Shown here one piece after another: positions 52,315 to 61,497 of a stretch of DNA of 64,000 nt. This DNA comes from Anaerolineales bacterium UBA2181. Its GTDB lineage: Bacteria > Chloroflexota > Anaerolineae > Promineifilales > UBA4811. The translations under genes and the position numbers were made by a program. Positions within the stretch are counted from its first letter, which is position 1. Each line of letters starts with the position of its first letter. The notes beneath the pieces were generated by a model. It searched no databases and was not told the DNA's origin. It worked only from the letters and a program-made list of their open reading frames with translations. The stretch is taken from contig DCVT01000031.1 in the NCBI GenBank assembly GCA_002328075.1, positions 124,001 through 188,000 on the forward strand. The letters run 5' to 3'.

Positions 52315-53250
52315 ATGCAGGGGATTGTTTCCGGAGACAATCGATTTTCCCGCCTGGTGTATGTCTGGCGTGTGCGGTGGAAGGTACGGGCGCGCAACCT
52401 GGCCGAGTTCTGGAGGGATTTGCGAGGCCGTCCGCTCGCGTTATTGGGGGGAGTGGTGGTGGTCCTGTATATCCTGGGTGCCATTTCTGCCCCCTACATC
52501 TCCCCCCACAGCCCCACCCAGGGAAACCTCCGATACCGGCTGCGTCCTCCAGCCTGGCAGGAGGGGGCCGAGCCGGGGTATTATCTGGGAACGGACGACC
52601 AGGGTCGCGATCTCTTGACGCGCATCATCTTTGGTGCTCGCGTGTCGCTGCTGGTTGGCCTCCTTTCAGTGGGCATATCGGTGGCTATCGGCACCGCGCT
52701 GGGTGCATTGGCGGGTTACTACCGCGGGTGGCTTGACCAGTTGCTCTCGCGTTTTGCTGATCTGTTGCTGGCATTTCCATTTCTGATTTTCGCCATTGGC
52801 ATGATGACCTTTCTTGGGCCCGGTTTCACGAACCTCATCGTCGCATTAACCTTCAAAGGATGGGTAGAGTTCTTTAGACTGGTGAGGGGAGAGATGTTGG
52901 CGGAAAAGACCAAGGAGTATGTGGAGGCGGCCAAGGTAGTTGGCCAACGAGACTGGGCCATCATTGCCAGTGAGGTGCTGCCGAACATCATCCAGTCAGT
53001 CTTTGTGTTGGGCACGCTGCGGATGGGGTTTATGATCATCATGGAGGCCAGTCTCAGCTTTCTGGGATTGGGGATCCAGCCTCCCACTCCGGCGTGGGGC
53101 TCGATGGTCTCCGTCGGCCGGGACTATATGCTTACCGCCTGGTGGGTCTCCACGTTGCCGGGTATTGCCATCCTGATCATGGTCCTGGCCATCAACCTTT
53201 TCGGCGAAGGGCTTCGAGACATCTTGGACCCGCGCCTGCGCGTGGAATGA
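52315..53250 (+). CDS. Peptide/opine ABC transporter permease (DppC-like)
   Basis: 311 residues. DppC/OppC features: RGRPLALLGGVVVVLYILGAISAPYISP at the N-terminus, LGTDDQGRDLLTRIIFGARVSLLVG, and the EAA loop KTKEYVEAAKVVGQRDWAIIASEVLPNIIQ. Its stop overlaps the start of the MttB-family gene (ATGA). Partner of the preceding permease. Confidence 0.93.
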   Translation: MQGIVSGDNRFSRLVYVWRVRWKVRARNLAEFWRDLRGRPLALLGGVVVVLYILGAISAPYISPHSPTQGNLRYRLRPPAWQEGAEPGYYLGTDDQGRDLLTRIIFGARVSLLVGLLSVGISVAIGTALGALAGYYRGWLDQLLSRFADLLLAFPFLIFAIGMMTFLGPGFTNLIVALTFKGWVEFFRLVRGEMLAEKTKEYVEAAKVVGQRDWAIIASEVLPNIIQSVFVLGTLRMGFMIIMEASLSFLGLGIQPPTPAWGSMVSVGRDYMLTAWWVSTLPGIAILIMVLAINLFGEGLRDILDPRLRVE

Positions 53251-54731
53251 CGCGAGCCATGACTGGATTGCGCGTCCCCCGTGCGCCTGATCAAGGTTTC
53301 CTGGTCTTGACTCAGAGCGAGGTTGAGAGCATTCATTCGAATGCCCTGGACCTGCTTTTCCGGACCGGGGTGGTGGTTCACAGTGACCCGGCGCTAGCTT
53401 TGCTGGGCCGGGCAGGAGCGCTGGTCTCCCCCGAAGATCAACGGGTCCGCATCCCAGTCCAGATGGTTCAGGAAGCCCTGGATCTGGCGCCGTCGACCGT
53501 CACCCTCTACAGCCGGTTGGGAGAACCGGCGATGTTGCTGGGGGCCGGGGGGTTCCACGCTCGCACTTCCAGCGGCGCGACCCGGGTGTTGGATTTGCAG
53601 ACCAGGAGGCTGCGCACAGCCACCAGCCAGGATGCGGCCGACGCTGCCCGAGTGGCGGATGCGCTGCCACGCGTCCACGGCGTGAGCTCTATGGCCGTGC
53701 AGCCGGGCGACGTGCCGGCCGAACTGGTGGACGTGTATGCGGTGCGGACCGCGCTTGCGCACACCACAAAACCGTTGGGGTATGTCTGTCTCAACGAGAG
53801 CCTCATCGAGTCTGTCATAACGATGGCAAAAGCCGTTGCGGGTGGGCCAGAGGCGTTGCGAACTCGCCCCATCCTCACCGCGCTGGCCGAGTCCACTTCC
53901 CCTCTGAGTTTGGTGAGCAGCCAGATGGCAGTGTTACAGGCGTTTGCCCTCCAGGGTCTGCCGCTGACCTTGCATGCTCACCCCATCGCCGGTTTCAGCG
54001 CGCCGGTCACACTGGCCGGAACACTGGTGGTCATGCATGCCGAGATCCTGGCCATGGTCACGATTACCCAGCTAATCAGGCCCAGAACGCCCGTGATCTA
54101 TGGCATGTCGTCCTCAGTGGCTGACATGCGTGGCGCGCGTAACCTCTCAGGAGCGGCCGAAATAGGCCTGCTGGGCAGCGCCGTGGCTCACCTGGCGCGT
54201 CGCTGCGGCCTGCCGGCGCTCATGAGCAGTGGTACCGATGCGCACGCGCCGGGTGCCCAATCGGTGATGGAGCGGCTGATGACGCTGCTTCCCCCCGCGC
54301 TGGCGGGTATTGACCTGGTGAACCTCACCACCCTGGGAACCAAGATGAGCTTTAGTCTGGAGCAGTTGGTGATTGACGACGTGGCCCTTTGCTTGGTCGG
54401 CCGACTGCTACGGGGTATTCAGGTGGACGAGGAACGGTTGGCGATGGACCTGATCCACCAGGTCGGACCGGCCGGGAGCTACATCGAGGCGGCACACACC
54501 CGTCGTTACCACCGTGAGGAGTTGCTGACGCCTAGTCTGCTGGTGCGGGACACGGTGGAATCCTGGGAGGCATCCGGCGCTCCCACGTTGGGTTCCCGGG
54601 CACGTCGAGAAGCGGAGCGCATCCTGGCAGAGCATCGGCCGGTGCCGTTGACGGCCGAGGTGGAGGCCCAGTTGGACCAAGTGGTGCAGGCCGCCGGGAG
54701 AGAAGGCAGAAAGCGAGTAGGTCTCAGGTGA
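53247..54731 (+). CDS. Trimethylamine methyltransferase (MttB) family protein, non-pyrrolysine
   Basis: 494 residues; ATG in the permease stop (ATGA) and its own stop in the next ATPase start (GTGA). Family signature: SNALDLLFRTGVVVHSDPAL, GMSSSVADMRGARNLSGAAEIGLL, LPALMSSGTDAHAPGAQSV and GAGGFHARTSSGATRVLD. No internal amber codon, so it belongs to the non-Pyl branch whose studied members (MtgB, MtpB, MtcB) demethylate glycine betaine, proline betaine or carnitine and pass the methyl group to a corrinoid protein. No MttC-type corrinoid protein is adjacent. Encoding inside the transporter operon suggests that the imported compound is its substrate. Confidence 0.85.
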   Translation: MTRAMTGLRVPRAPDQGFLVLTQSEVESIHSNALDLLFRTGVVVHSDPALALLGRAGALVSPEDQRVRIPVQMVQEALDLAPSTVTLYSRLGEPAMLLGAGGFHARTSSGATRVLDLQTRRLRTATSQDAADAARVADALPRVHGVSSMAVQPGDVPAELVDVYAVRTALAHTTKPLGYVCLNESLIESVITMAKAVAGGPEALRTRPILTALAESTSPLSLVSSQMAVLQAFALQGLPLTLHAHPIAGFSAPVTLAGTLVVMHAEILAMVTITQLIRPRTPVIYGMSSSVADMRGARNLSGAAEIGLLGSAVAHLARRCGLPALMSSGTDAHAPGAQSVMERLMTLLPPALAGIDLVNLTTLGTKMSFSLEQLVIDDVALCLVGRLLRGIQVDEERLAMDLIHQVGPAGSYIEAAHTRRYHREELLTPSLLVRDTVESWEASGAPTLGSRARREAERILAEHRPVPLTAEVEAQLDQVVQAAGREGRKRVGLR

Positions 54732-55753
54732 CTTTTCAATCGAACGATCCCTCTGCTTCGGTCCTCCTGGAGCTGGAGGATCTCACCACCGTCTTTCCCA
54801 CCCGCCGGGGAGTGGTGCGGGCAGTGGATGGCCTTTCTTTCCGTCTGCGTCAGGGAGAGAAACTGGGCATTGTGGGGGAATCGGGTTCGGGCAAAAGCGT
54901 GACCCTGTTATCCATTCTGCGATTGGTCCCCTATCCTGGTCAGGTGTCACGGGGCGCGGTGAGGTTCCGCGGCGAGGACGTGTTGTCCAAGTCGGCCATG
55001 GAGATGCGCCAGATCCGCGGCAGGGATATTGCCATGGTCTTTCAGGACCCGATGACAACGCTGAACCCGGCCTTTCTGGTGGGGGAGCAGATCCGAGAAT
55101 CGCTTCGGATTCACCAGATTGTGCCGCGGAGCAACGGTTTCCTGTCTCGTATCTATGATCCGCTGCGCAAGGCAGCCGAGTACCGACGCGTATGGGGTGC
55201 CATGTCCGACGTGGGAATACCGGTCCCAGAGCAGAATGCTCGCCGATATCCCCATCAGTTCAGCGGTGGTATGCAACAGCGGGCGCTCATAGCGATTGCC
55301 CTGGCGTGCGAGCCCCAACTGCTTCTGGCTGACGAGCCAACCACGGCGTTGGACGTGACCATCCAGGCTCAGATCATCGCGCTCCTGGAAAAGATCAACC
55401 GAGAACACGGTACGGCCATTGTGCTGGTCACACATAACCTGGGCCTGGTGGCCGAGTTCTGCCACAATACCATCGTCATGTACGCCGGGCAGATGATGGA
55501 GATGGGCGGTACCGACGCGGTCATTGAGGATCCAAAACACCCCTACACGCAAGGCCTGTTGAGGTGCTTACCGCAGGTCACCGCCAAGCGGGACAAGATT
55601 TACCCGGTGCCCGGGTTGGTGCCTGATCTGGCTGATCTGCCGCCTGGATGCCCGTTTTCGCCGCGCTGTGAGCAGGTGATTGCTGACTGTAGTGGGGATG
55701 TACCGCTCAAGCAGTTGGCCGATGGACGGATGGTGCGTTGTGTGCTCTACTGA
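54728..55753 (+). CDS. Peptide/opine ABC transporter ATPase (DppD-like)
   Basis: 341 residues; GTG start in the MttB stop (GTGA). Walker A GESGSGKS, signature FSGGMQQRALIAIALACEPQ, Walker B LLLADEPTTALD and the H-loop VTHN. The C-terminal oligopeptide-transporter domain with a cysteine-containing PGCPFSPRCEQVIADC segment could bind an Fe-S cluster, as found in DppD-type proteins. Energises the channel with the DppF-like ATPase. Confidence 0.93.
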   Translation: MTFQSNDPSASVLLELEDLTTVFPTRRGVVRAVDGLSFRLRQGEKLGIVGESGSGKSVTLLSILRLVPYPGQVSRGAVRFRGEDVLSKSAMEMRQIRGRDIAMVFQDPMTTLNPAFLVGEQIRESLRIHQIVPRSNGFLSRIYDPLRKAAEYRRVWGAMSDVGIPVPEQNARRYPHQFSGGMQQRALIAIALACEPQLLLADEPTTALDVTIQAQIIALLEKINREHGTAIVLVTHNLGLVAEFCHNTIVMYAGQMMEMGGTDAVIEDPKHPYTQGLLRCLPQVTAKRDKIYPVPGLVPDLADLPPGCPFSPRCEQVIADCSGDVPLKQLADGRMVRCVLY

Positions 55754-55839
55754 CGGAAGCGACGCGGGCAAGGTCCTCCACTGGCGCTGCACAGCCGATT
55801 CCGCCTGGGCATGCATTGTGGAGGCTGAGGAGAATCACG

Positions 55840-56901
55840 TTGATTGAGCTACCGCTGGTCGAAGCGCAAAAGATCAAAAAGCACTTTCCCATCCATCGCA
55901 GCCCGTTGGTCAAGCTGCTCACCCGCCAACGTGACCAGTGCGTACGGGCGGTAGATGGAGTGGATCTCCAGGTCTTTCCGGGAGAAACTGTCGGTCTGGT
56001 AGGAGAGTCCGGCTGTGGCAAGACCACTTTTGGCCGAGTGCTGACTCGGTTGTACGAGCCAACCGCTGGAACGGTGTTTTTTCAAGGCCAGGCGTTGGGC
56101 CGGCGGGCCAGAGTCGCTGGCGGCGACTCAGCTGTCGGGAGTCGGCCGGCGTTGGACCTTGGGGATCGATTGACCTATTATCAGACCGTCCAGATGATTT
56201 TTCAGAACCCGTATTCGTCACTGAACCCGCGCAAGACCGTGCGACAGATTGTGTCTGTGCCTCTGCACAACCGGGGGTTGAGGGATTTCAAGCAAGTCGA
56301 GGAGCAGGTGGCGTACCTGATGCGACGGGTTGGAATTCCAGAGATCCGGATGGATGCGTATCCACACCAATTCAGCGGCGGGCAACGACAACGGATTGGC
56401 ATAGCGCGGGCCTTGGCGATGCGCCCCCAGTTCATCGTCTGTGACGAACCGGTTTCGGCATTGGATGTGTCGATCCAGGCACAGGTGATCAACCTGCTGG
56501 CAGAGCTACAAGAGGAGTTCAACCTCACCTACCTTTTCATCGCCCATGATCTGAGCGTGGTGCACCATGTCAGCAACCGTGTGGCCATCATGTACCTGGG
56601 CAAGATTGTGGAGGAGGGACCAACGGATGAGGTGTTTGCTCAGCCTGCCCACCCCTACACCAGGGCGCTGATGGCGGCGGTTCCCGTGGTGGACAAGGCA
56701 GGGCGTCGCACGCGGATCATCCTGGAGGGTACCGTGCCCAGCCCGATCGACCCGCCATCCGGCTGTCGTTTCCATACCCGCTGTTATGCGCGGATCGGGC
56801 CTGTATGCGACGAGTTAGAGCCGGCTTTGTGTACGGTGAGTGACAGGCACCGCGTTGCGTGCCATCTGTATCCGGCAAGCAATAGGGACAACCAACCTTA
56901 G
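55840..56901 (+). CDS. Peptide/opine ABC transporter ATPase (DppF-like)
   Basis: 353 residues from TTG 55840, preceded by GAGGAG about eight bases away; the open frame goes back to 55738 without a ribosome site. Walker A GESGCGKTT, Q-loop QNPYSSLNPRKT, signature FSGGQRQRIGIARALAMRP, Walker B IVCDEPVSALD and the C-terminal GCRFHTRCYARIGPVC cluster motif. Second ATPase of the heterodimer. A 98-bp spacer without a clear terminator separates it from the first octopine dehydrogenase-like gene. Confidence 0.92.
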   Translation: MIELPLVEAQKIKKHFPIHRSPLVKLLTRQRDQCVRAVDGVDLQVFPGETVGLVGESGCGKTTFGRVLTRLYEPTAGTVFFQGQALGRRARVAGGDSAVGSRPALDLGDRLTYYQTVQMIFQNPYSSLNPRKTVRQIVSVPLHNRGLRDFKQVEEQVAYLMRRVGIPEIRMDAYPHQFSGGQRQRIGIARALAMRPQFIVCDEPVSALDVSIQAQVINLLAELQEEFNLTYLFIAHDLSVVHHVSNRVAIMYLGKIVEEGPTDEVFAQPAHPYTRALMAAVPVVDKAGRRTRIILEGTVPSPIDPPSGCRFHTRCYARIGPVCDELEPALCTVSDRHRVACHLYPASNRDNQP

Positions 56902-56999
56902 GGAAGGGTGCACAGCGAGTCTTTGCCCCAATTCCGGCCGAGCTGCCGCTAGAGGAAAAGGGATTTCGTCCGGCCGCCCGCCGGCCAGAGGAGCAGTGA

Positions 57000-58121
57000 A
57001 TGGACAAAACACGGTACGCGGTGATCGGTTCCGGGCACGGCGGCAAAGCGGTGGCAGCCGATCTCTCCGCCAAGGGCTACCCGGTAACGCTGTACAATCG
57101 CAGTCCAGAACGGATCAGCGAAATCGTCATACGCGGCGAGCTGGAACTGGAGATGGAAGATGGGCAGATGCGCTCATGCCCGCTGGAACTGGTAACCTCT
57201 GACATTCGGGAGGCGCTGGAGAACGCTGACGTGATCATGGTGGTGGTTCCCGCCTGGGGGCACCGGAACATTGCCCACCTCTGCTCGGACCACCTGCGTG
57301 ACGGTCAGGTCATCGTGCTGAACCCCGGTTGCACGGGAGGTGCGCTGGAGTTCCGGCAGATACTGAACCAGCGCAAATGCGCAGCCGACCTCACCGTTGC
57401 AGAGACGGCTGCATTTGTGTTTACCAGTCGGAGCACTGGCCCGGCGCAGGTGCGCATCTATCGGACCAAGAATGCGGTTCCGCTGGCCGCGATGCCCGCC
57501 AGACACACCGCTCGTGCGTTGGCGGTAGTGGGAAAAGCGTTTCCGCAGTTCATCCCGGTACCCAACGTCTTTTACACCAGTCTGGACAACATGGGATCGA
57601 ACCTGAACCCGGCTCTCACGCTGCTGAACGCCGGTTGGATCGAGAGCACCAAAGGCGACTTTGAGTTCTACGTGGATGGCGTGACCCCGTCCGTTGCCCG
57701 CATAGTGGAAGCGCTGGATCGCGAGCGGGTCACGGTTGCCTCGGCCCTGGGAGTGCGGGCCCGGACCGGGTTGTCGTGGCTCAGAGAAGCCTATTCGGCC
57801 GAAGGCGAGAACCTCTATCAGGCCATCCAGGCTAACCCGGGCTACCAGGGGATCAGAGCGCCGCGCAACCTGCACCATCGCTTCATTCTGGAAGATGTAC
57901 CTTATGGTTTGGTTCCTCTTTCGTCGCTGGGGGCGCAATTCGGCGTAGAAACCTGGGCGACTAATGCGATGATCCAACTAGCGTGTGCCGTGCATGGAGT
58001 CAACTATTTCGAGCGCGGCCGAACTACCACACAGATGGGGCTCCAGGGGATGCACGCTGGTCAGGTGAGCCAATACGTAGAGTCGGGACGCCCGGGTCCC
58101 GTGATTGATCCCCGTGATTAG
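57000..58121 (+). CDS. Octopine/nopaline dehydrogenase family protein (first copy)
   Basis: 373 residues; GAGGAG upstream of ATG 57000. N-terminal Rossmann domain with YAVIGSGHGGKAVAADL and NPGCTGGALEF, and the C-terminal all-helical opine dehydrogenase domain with a FYTSLDNMGSNLNPALTLLNAGWIE stretch whose His/Asn/Asp-type residues position the substrate, plus FILEDVPYGLVPLSSLG. The family couples NAD(P)H to reductive condensation of an amino acid with a keto acid, or the reverse. With a peptide/opine importer upstream, the oxidative breakdown of an opine is the more likely direction. Confidence 0.87.
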   Translation: MDKTRYAVIGSGHGGKAVAADLSAKGYPVTLYNRSPERISEIVIRGELELEMEDGQMRSCPLELVTSDIREALENADVIMVVVPAWGHRNIAHLCSDHLRDGQVIVLNPGCTGGALEFRQILNQRKCAADLTVAETAAFVFTSRSTGPAQVRIYRTKNAVPLAAMPARHTARALAVVGKAFPQFIPVPNVFYTSLDNMGSNLNPALTLLNAGWIESTKGDFEFYVDGVTPSVARIVEALDRERVTVASALGVRARTGLSWLREAYSAEGENLYQAIQANPGYQGIRAPRNLHHRFILEDVPYGLVPLSSLGAQFGVETWATNAMIQLACAVHGVNYFERGRTTTQMGLQGMHAGQVSQYVESGRPGPVIDPRD

Positions 58122-58133
58122 CGGTTTGAGTAT

Positions 58134-58148
58134 CGGGAAATAATTACC
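58134..58148. promoter_or_regulatory. Upstream imperfect copy of the second RpiR operator
   Basis: CGGGAAATAATTACC resembles the palindrome at 58166-58180 with one inserted base. The two centres are about 32 bp apart, near three helical turns, so paired binding is possible. Confidence 0.4.
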
Positions 58149-58158
58149 TCTGTTGGTA

Positions 58159-58187
58159 TTGACGTCGGTAAATATTACCGTTATAAT
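58159..58187 (+). promoter_or_regulatory. Consensus promoter with operator in its spacer, leaderless start
   Basis: TTGACG (58159-58164), 17-bp spacer, TATAAT (58182-58187). The spacer contains a palindrome CGGTAA-ATA-TTACCG at 58166-58180. Transcription is predicted to begin at about 58194-58195, the first base of ATG 58195. Confidence 0.7.
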
Positions 58188-58194
58188 GATGCCA

Positions 58195-59094
58195 ATGGAG
58201 ACGATTGCGGCCACAAAAGGGCTCCTGTTGGAGATCAAGCAGGTTCTTCCAGCGCTGGCAGCGCAGGAGCACCGCGTGGCAGAGTACGTGCTGGCCCATC
58301 CGCACGATGCCCTGGCTGATTCGATCACCCAAATGGCCGATGCTTGCGGTGTCAGCGTGACCACGGTATCCCGGTTTTGCAGGCGGCTTGGCCTGGCAGG
58401 TTATCGCCAGTTCAAGGTGGCATTGGCGCAATCTTGGGGTTCCGCGGCAAGCCTGATCTATGTTGACCTCAAGCCAGAAGACACCCTGGCCAGCATGGCT
58501 CACAAGATGTTCTCCGCCAACGTTCAGGCTCTGCATGAGACAAGAGAGGTGCTGGATCTGGGCATTTTGGAGCAGGTAGTAGACGCCATGCTGGAGGCCC
58601 GGCGAGTGGACATATATGCCACGGGTGGGGCGGGCATTGCGGCGCGTGAACTCCACTTCAAGTGCATGCAATTAGGGGTCAACGCAAACGCTTTTCTCGA
58701 TTCGCAGATGCAGTGTATGTCGGCCGCCAGCCTTGCGGCCGGGGACGTTGGCATCGGCATCTCGCACTCGGGCCAGCAACTTCAGGTTGCCGAGGCTCTC
58801 AAGTTGGCGGCGGAGGGCGGTGCCACCACCGTTGCGTTGACCAGTTATCGACAGGCGCCGGTGGCCCAGGCAGCCCGCCTTGTGCTCCACACAGCGTCCT
58901 TGGGCGCTGCCACCTCCTACGACTCACCGAGCGTGCGTAACGCGCAACTGGCGGTGGTTGATGTCATCTATGGTGCGCTTGTGCTCAAGGGACAGGGCTT
59001 GGCGCTGAAAAAGATGTCCCGGGTTGCCCAAGCGATTGCTGAGAGTTCTGGTGGGCTGTTCCATCCCGTTTCAGGTATGCCAGGGGTCTCCTAA
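58195..59094 (+). CDS. MurR/RpiR-family transcriptional regulator (second copy)
   Basis: 299 residues from ATG 58195; ATGs at 58186 and 58189 sit within the -10 region and would need transcription from elsewhere. HTH_6 domain with ITQMADACGVSVTTVSRFCRRLGLAGYRQFKVAL and SIS domain with VDIYATGGAGIAARELHFKCMQLG and GDVGIGISHSGQQLQVAEALKLA. It begins the unit containing the C45 enzyme, second opine dehydrogenase-like protein and B12/MutL protein, and its own promoter carries the palindromic operator, so ligand-controlled repression of all four genes is probable. Confidence 0.9.
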   Translation: METIAATKGLLLEIKQVLPALAAQEHRVAEYVLAHPHDALADSITQMADACGVSVTTVSRFCRRLGLAGYRQFKVALAQSWGSAASLIYVDLKPEDTLASMAHKMFSANVQALHETREVLDLGILEQVVDAMLEARRVDIYATGGAGIAARELHFKCMQLGVNANAFLDSQMQCMSAASLAAGDVGIGISHSGQQLQVAEALKLAAEGGATTVALTSYRQAPVAQAARLVLHTASLGAATSYDSPSVRNAQLAVVDVIYGALVLKGQGLALKKMSRVAQAIAESSGGLFHPVSGMPGVS

Positions 59095-60281
59095 TGCAAT
59101 ACACAAACCTTACCCTCCGCGGTAACCACTATCAAATGGGGCTGCAGCACGGTCAGCAAGTGCGCCACCTGCTCAGCGGAATCACCAGCGCGATGCAGGC
59201 CCGCTTTGAGCAATTGACCCAGGACGGAACTGACGAGCGCTTTGACCGTCTGCTGCAAGAGACCGGAGAATTGATGGCGACCATCGACATGCCGCTGATG
59301 GAGATGATCCGTGGGCAGGCAGATGGGTTAGGATTGGGATTCGAAGAGCTGTTGCGTTACGACCTGGTGACCTACTTGCGGGACGACCTGGTGGTGCGCC
59401 GCATCCTGGGAAGCGAGGGCTGCACGACCTGGGCTGCCACCGGATCGGTAACCGCCGACGGTAATCCCATGTTGATCAAGAACCGCGACTATCTGCCGGA
59501 TCACCTTCCGCTCCAGGTTGTCTGCGACGCAGCCCCGGATGGAGGGTACCACTATCTGTACGTCAGCAGTGCTGGAAGCCCGGGCGTTTTTAGCGCCGGA
59601 ATGAACGAGACCGGGCTCGCGGTCGCTGATACTCACGTCTTTAGCAGCGACTTGGGGCCGGGTTTGCCCGACTTTGCGCTGATGATGCGGATTCTGGAAC
59701 AGCATGGCACCGTCTCCTCAGCGGTGGACTATCTTCGCGGGGTGCCCCGGCTCGGACGCAATAACCTGATTCTGGCGGATGTTGAAGGCCATCTGGCGGT
59801 GTTTGAAAGCGGGAATACCCATTATGGTCTCTTGGAGACCTGGGATGGCGCCCTGGTCAACACCAACCATTTCGCCACCAGCAAGATGCAGGATCGGTTC
59901 GTCAAAGTGGATCCGCCCGAGTCTCGCGGCCGAACCTACCGGCGGTACGACATGGTCTGCCAAGAGTTGAACGCACATGCCGGCCGGGTGGACCTGGCCT
60001 TTGCCCAGCGTTTGATGGCGTTCCACGACGGGAGACTCAGTTCCATATGCTGTCATCCTCAGGCCAACTCGAACGTGACGACGATCTCGGCCACGGTTTT
60101 CCTGCCCTCACTGCGGACCATGTTCTTTTGCCACGGTCTGCCGTGCCAGGGTGCGTATGATGGGTACGCCTTATTGGATGACGGGACTGGTCATTCCAGA
60201 TCGGCGGTTTGCGAGGCTGCACAGAGCGGCATGCAGCCGATGAACCTGGGACAGGTGCGCAAATGGCGGACATACGCTTGA
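59094..60281 (+). CDS. C45-family autoproteolytic acyltransferase/amidohydrolase
   Basis: 395 residues; the ATG shares one base with the preceding stop (TAATG), and AGGGG lies seven bases upstream. Cys110 in SEGCTTWAATGS is in the position of the N-terminal nucleophile revealed by self-cleavage in isopenicillin N acyltransferase and related proteins; KNRDYLP follows with the conserved Arg and Asp, and VNTNHF carries the conserved Asn. Such Ntn hydrolases form or break amide bonds between an acyl group and an amino acid. The context suggests release of an acyl chain from an imported amide. No signal peptide, so cytoplasmic. Confidence 0.85.
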   Translation: MQYTNLTLRGNHYQMGLQHGQQVRHLLSGITSAMQARFEQLTQDGTDERFDRLLQETGELMATIDMPLMEMIRGQADGLGLGFEELLRYDLVTYLRDDLVVRRILGSEGCTTWAATGSVTADGNPMLIKNRDYLPDHLPLQVVCDAAPDGGYHYLYVSSAGSPGVFSAGMNETGLAVADTHVFSSDLGPGLPDFALMMRILEQHGTVSSAVDYLRGVPRLGRNNLILADVEGHLAVFESGNTHYGLLETWDGALVNTNHFATSKMQDRFVKVDPPESRGRTYRRYDMVCQELNAHAGRVDLAFAQRLMAFHDGRLSSICCHPQANSNVTTISATVFLPSLRTMFFCHGLPCQGAYDGYALLDDGTGHSRSAVCEAAQSGMQPMNLGQVRKWRTYA

Positions 60282-61444
60282 ACAAGATAACCGTATGCGG
60301 TGGCGGGAACGGTGCTCAGACCCTGGCGCCCATTGCCGCTCACCAATTGGACTGTCAGGTTGACCTGTACGCGCCTTTTGGCGACGAGGCCGACCGACTC
60401 CGATCCGGCAGCGATTCGCACGGTGGAGTCGAGACAACGGGGGCCGTTCAAGCCAAGGCGCTGTTGCGCTGCATCAGCGCTGACCCGGCGGAAGTCATAC
60501 CTGGCTCGCCCTTGGTGGTATTGGTGTTGCCCGCTTTTGCGCACGAGAGCACGCTGCGCGCTATTCTGCCGTTCCTGGACCAGGGCGCGTGGGTTGGCGC
60601 CATTCCGGCGCGGGGAGGGTTTGATTTCTGTGCGGCCAAGCTGTTGCGAGAGCACGGCCGGCCGGATGTGGCGTTATTTGGACTTCAGACGCTGCCCTGG
60701 GCCTGCCGGATCCAGGAGTTTGGCCGATCGATTCACGTCCTGGGTGTCAAACAAGCGGTGGATGCTGCCAGCCGCCCGGCCGGTTTGATCGGAGAGATGG
60801 CGCCTGTGTTACAGGGGATGCTGGGGCTCCGGGTGCACCAAGCGGCCAGCCTGCTGGCGCTCACCCTGGCTAATACGGGTCAACTGATCCATCCGGGAAT
60901 CATGTATGGTCTCTTTGGTGATTGGGATGGCACTCCCTTCCCAGCGGATGGCGTGCCCCTCTTCTATCATGGCCTGTCCGACCATGGTGCTAACGTTCTG
61001 GCCGCCATGAGCGAGGATGTGCAGGCTATACGTGAGTGTCTGGGAGCAAGCATCGACCTTTCGGCCGTCAGGCCTCTGATAGAGTGGTTGCTCTATTCGT
61101 ACAACCGCAACATCCAGGATTCGTCTACCCTGCGGTCCGCCTTTGTCACCAATCAGGCGTATTCAGGCCTCAAAGCGCCGGTTCGCGAGGTGGCGCCGGG
61201 CGCATTTGTGCCCGATTTCGGCGCTCGCTACCTGACAGAAGATGTTCCGTATGGCCTGGCGGTCAGCCGAGCTATCGCGGAGCTGGCCGGGGTCGAGACC
61301 CCCGCCCTGGACCGGGTAATCGGGTGGGCCGGTGCTCAACTTGGCAAGGACTTTTTGAGCACCCACCAGGATGAAACCAGAGTGCCACAACGCTATGGCC
61401 TTGACCGATTGGATCATCTCATCACCTTTGTGCGCGAGGACTAG
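60263..61444 (+). CDS. Octopine/nopaline dehydrogenase family protein (second copy)
   Basis: 393 residues from ATG 60263 (AGGTG upstream), overlapping the C45 gene by 19 nt; a TTG at 60278 is an alternative. N-terminal NAD site ITVCGGGNGAQTLAP, VLVLPAFAHESTLRAILPFL and the C-terminal opine-dehydrogenase domain with HPGIMYGLFGDWDG and the VPYGLAVSRAIAELAGVETP ending shared with the first copy (DVPYGLVPLSSLG). It diverges from the first copy throughout, so it probably acts on a different substrate or step. Confidence 0.85.
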   Translation: MADIRLNKITVCGGGNGAQTLAPIAAHQLDCQVDLYAPFGDEADRLRSGSDSHGGVETTGAVQAKALLRCISADPAEVIPGSPLVVLVLPAFAHESTLRAILPFLDQGAWVGAIPARGGFDFCAAKLLREHGRPDVALFGLQTLPWACRIQEFGRSIHVLGVKQAVDAASRPAGLIGEMAPVLQGMLGLRVHQAASLLALTLANTGQLIHPGIMYGLFGDWDGTPFPADGVPLFYHGLSDHGANVLAAMSEDVQAIRECLGASIDLSAVRPLIEWLLYSYNRNIQDSSTLRSAFVTNQAYSGLKAPVREVAPGAFVPDFGARYLTEDVPYGLAVSRAIAELAGVETPALDRVIGWAGAQLGKDFLSTHQDETRVPQRYGLDRLDHLITFVRED

Positions 61445-61497
61445 GTGCAATCTGGTACCAAGGTGCACAGTATAAGAACCACATGTAGGAGGGTATT

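Noticed and set aside
53247..54731. Pyrrolysine-containing MttB
   Set aside because: The frame has no in-frame TAG before its natural end, so it is a non-pyrrolysine family member.
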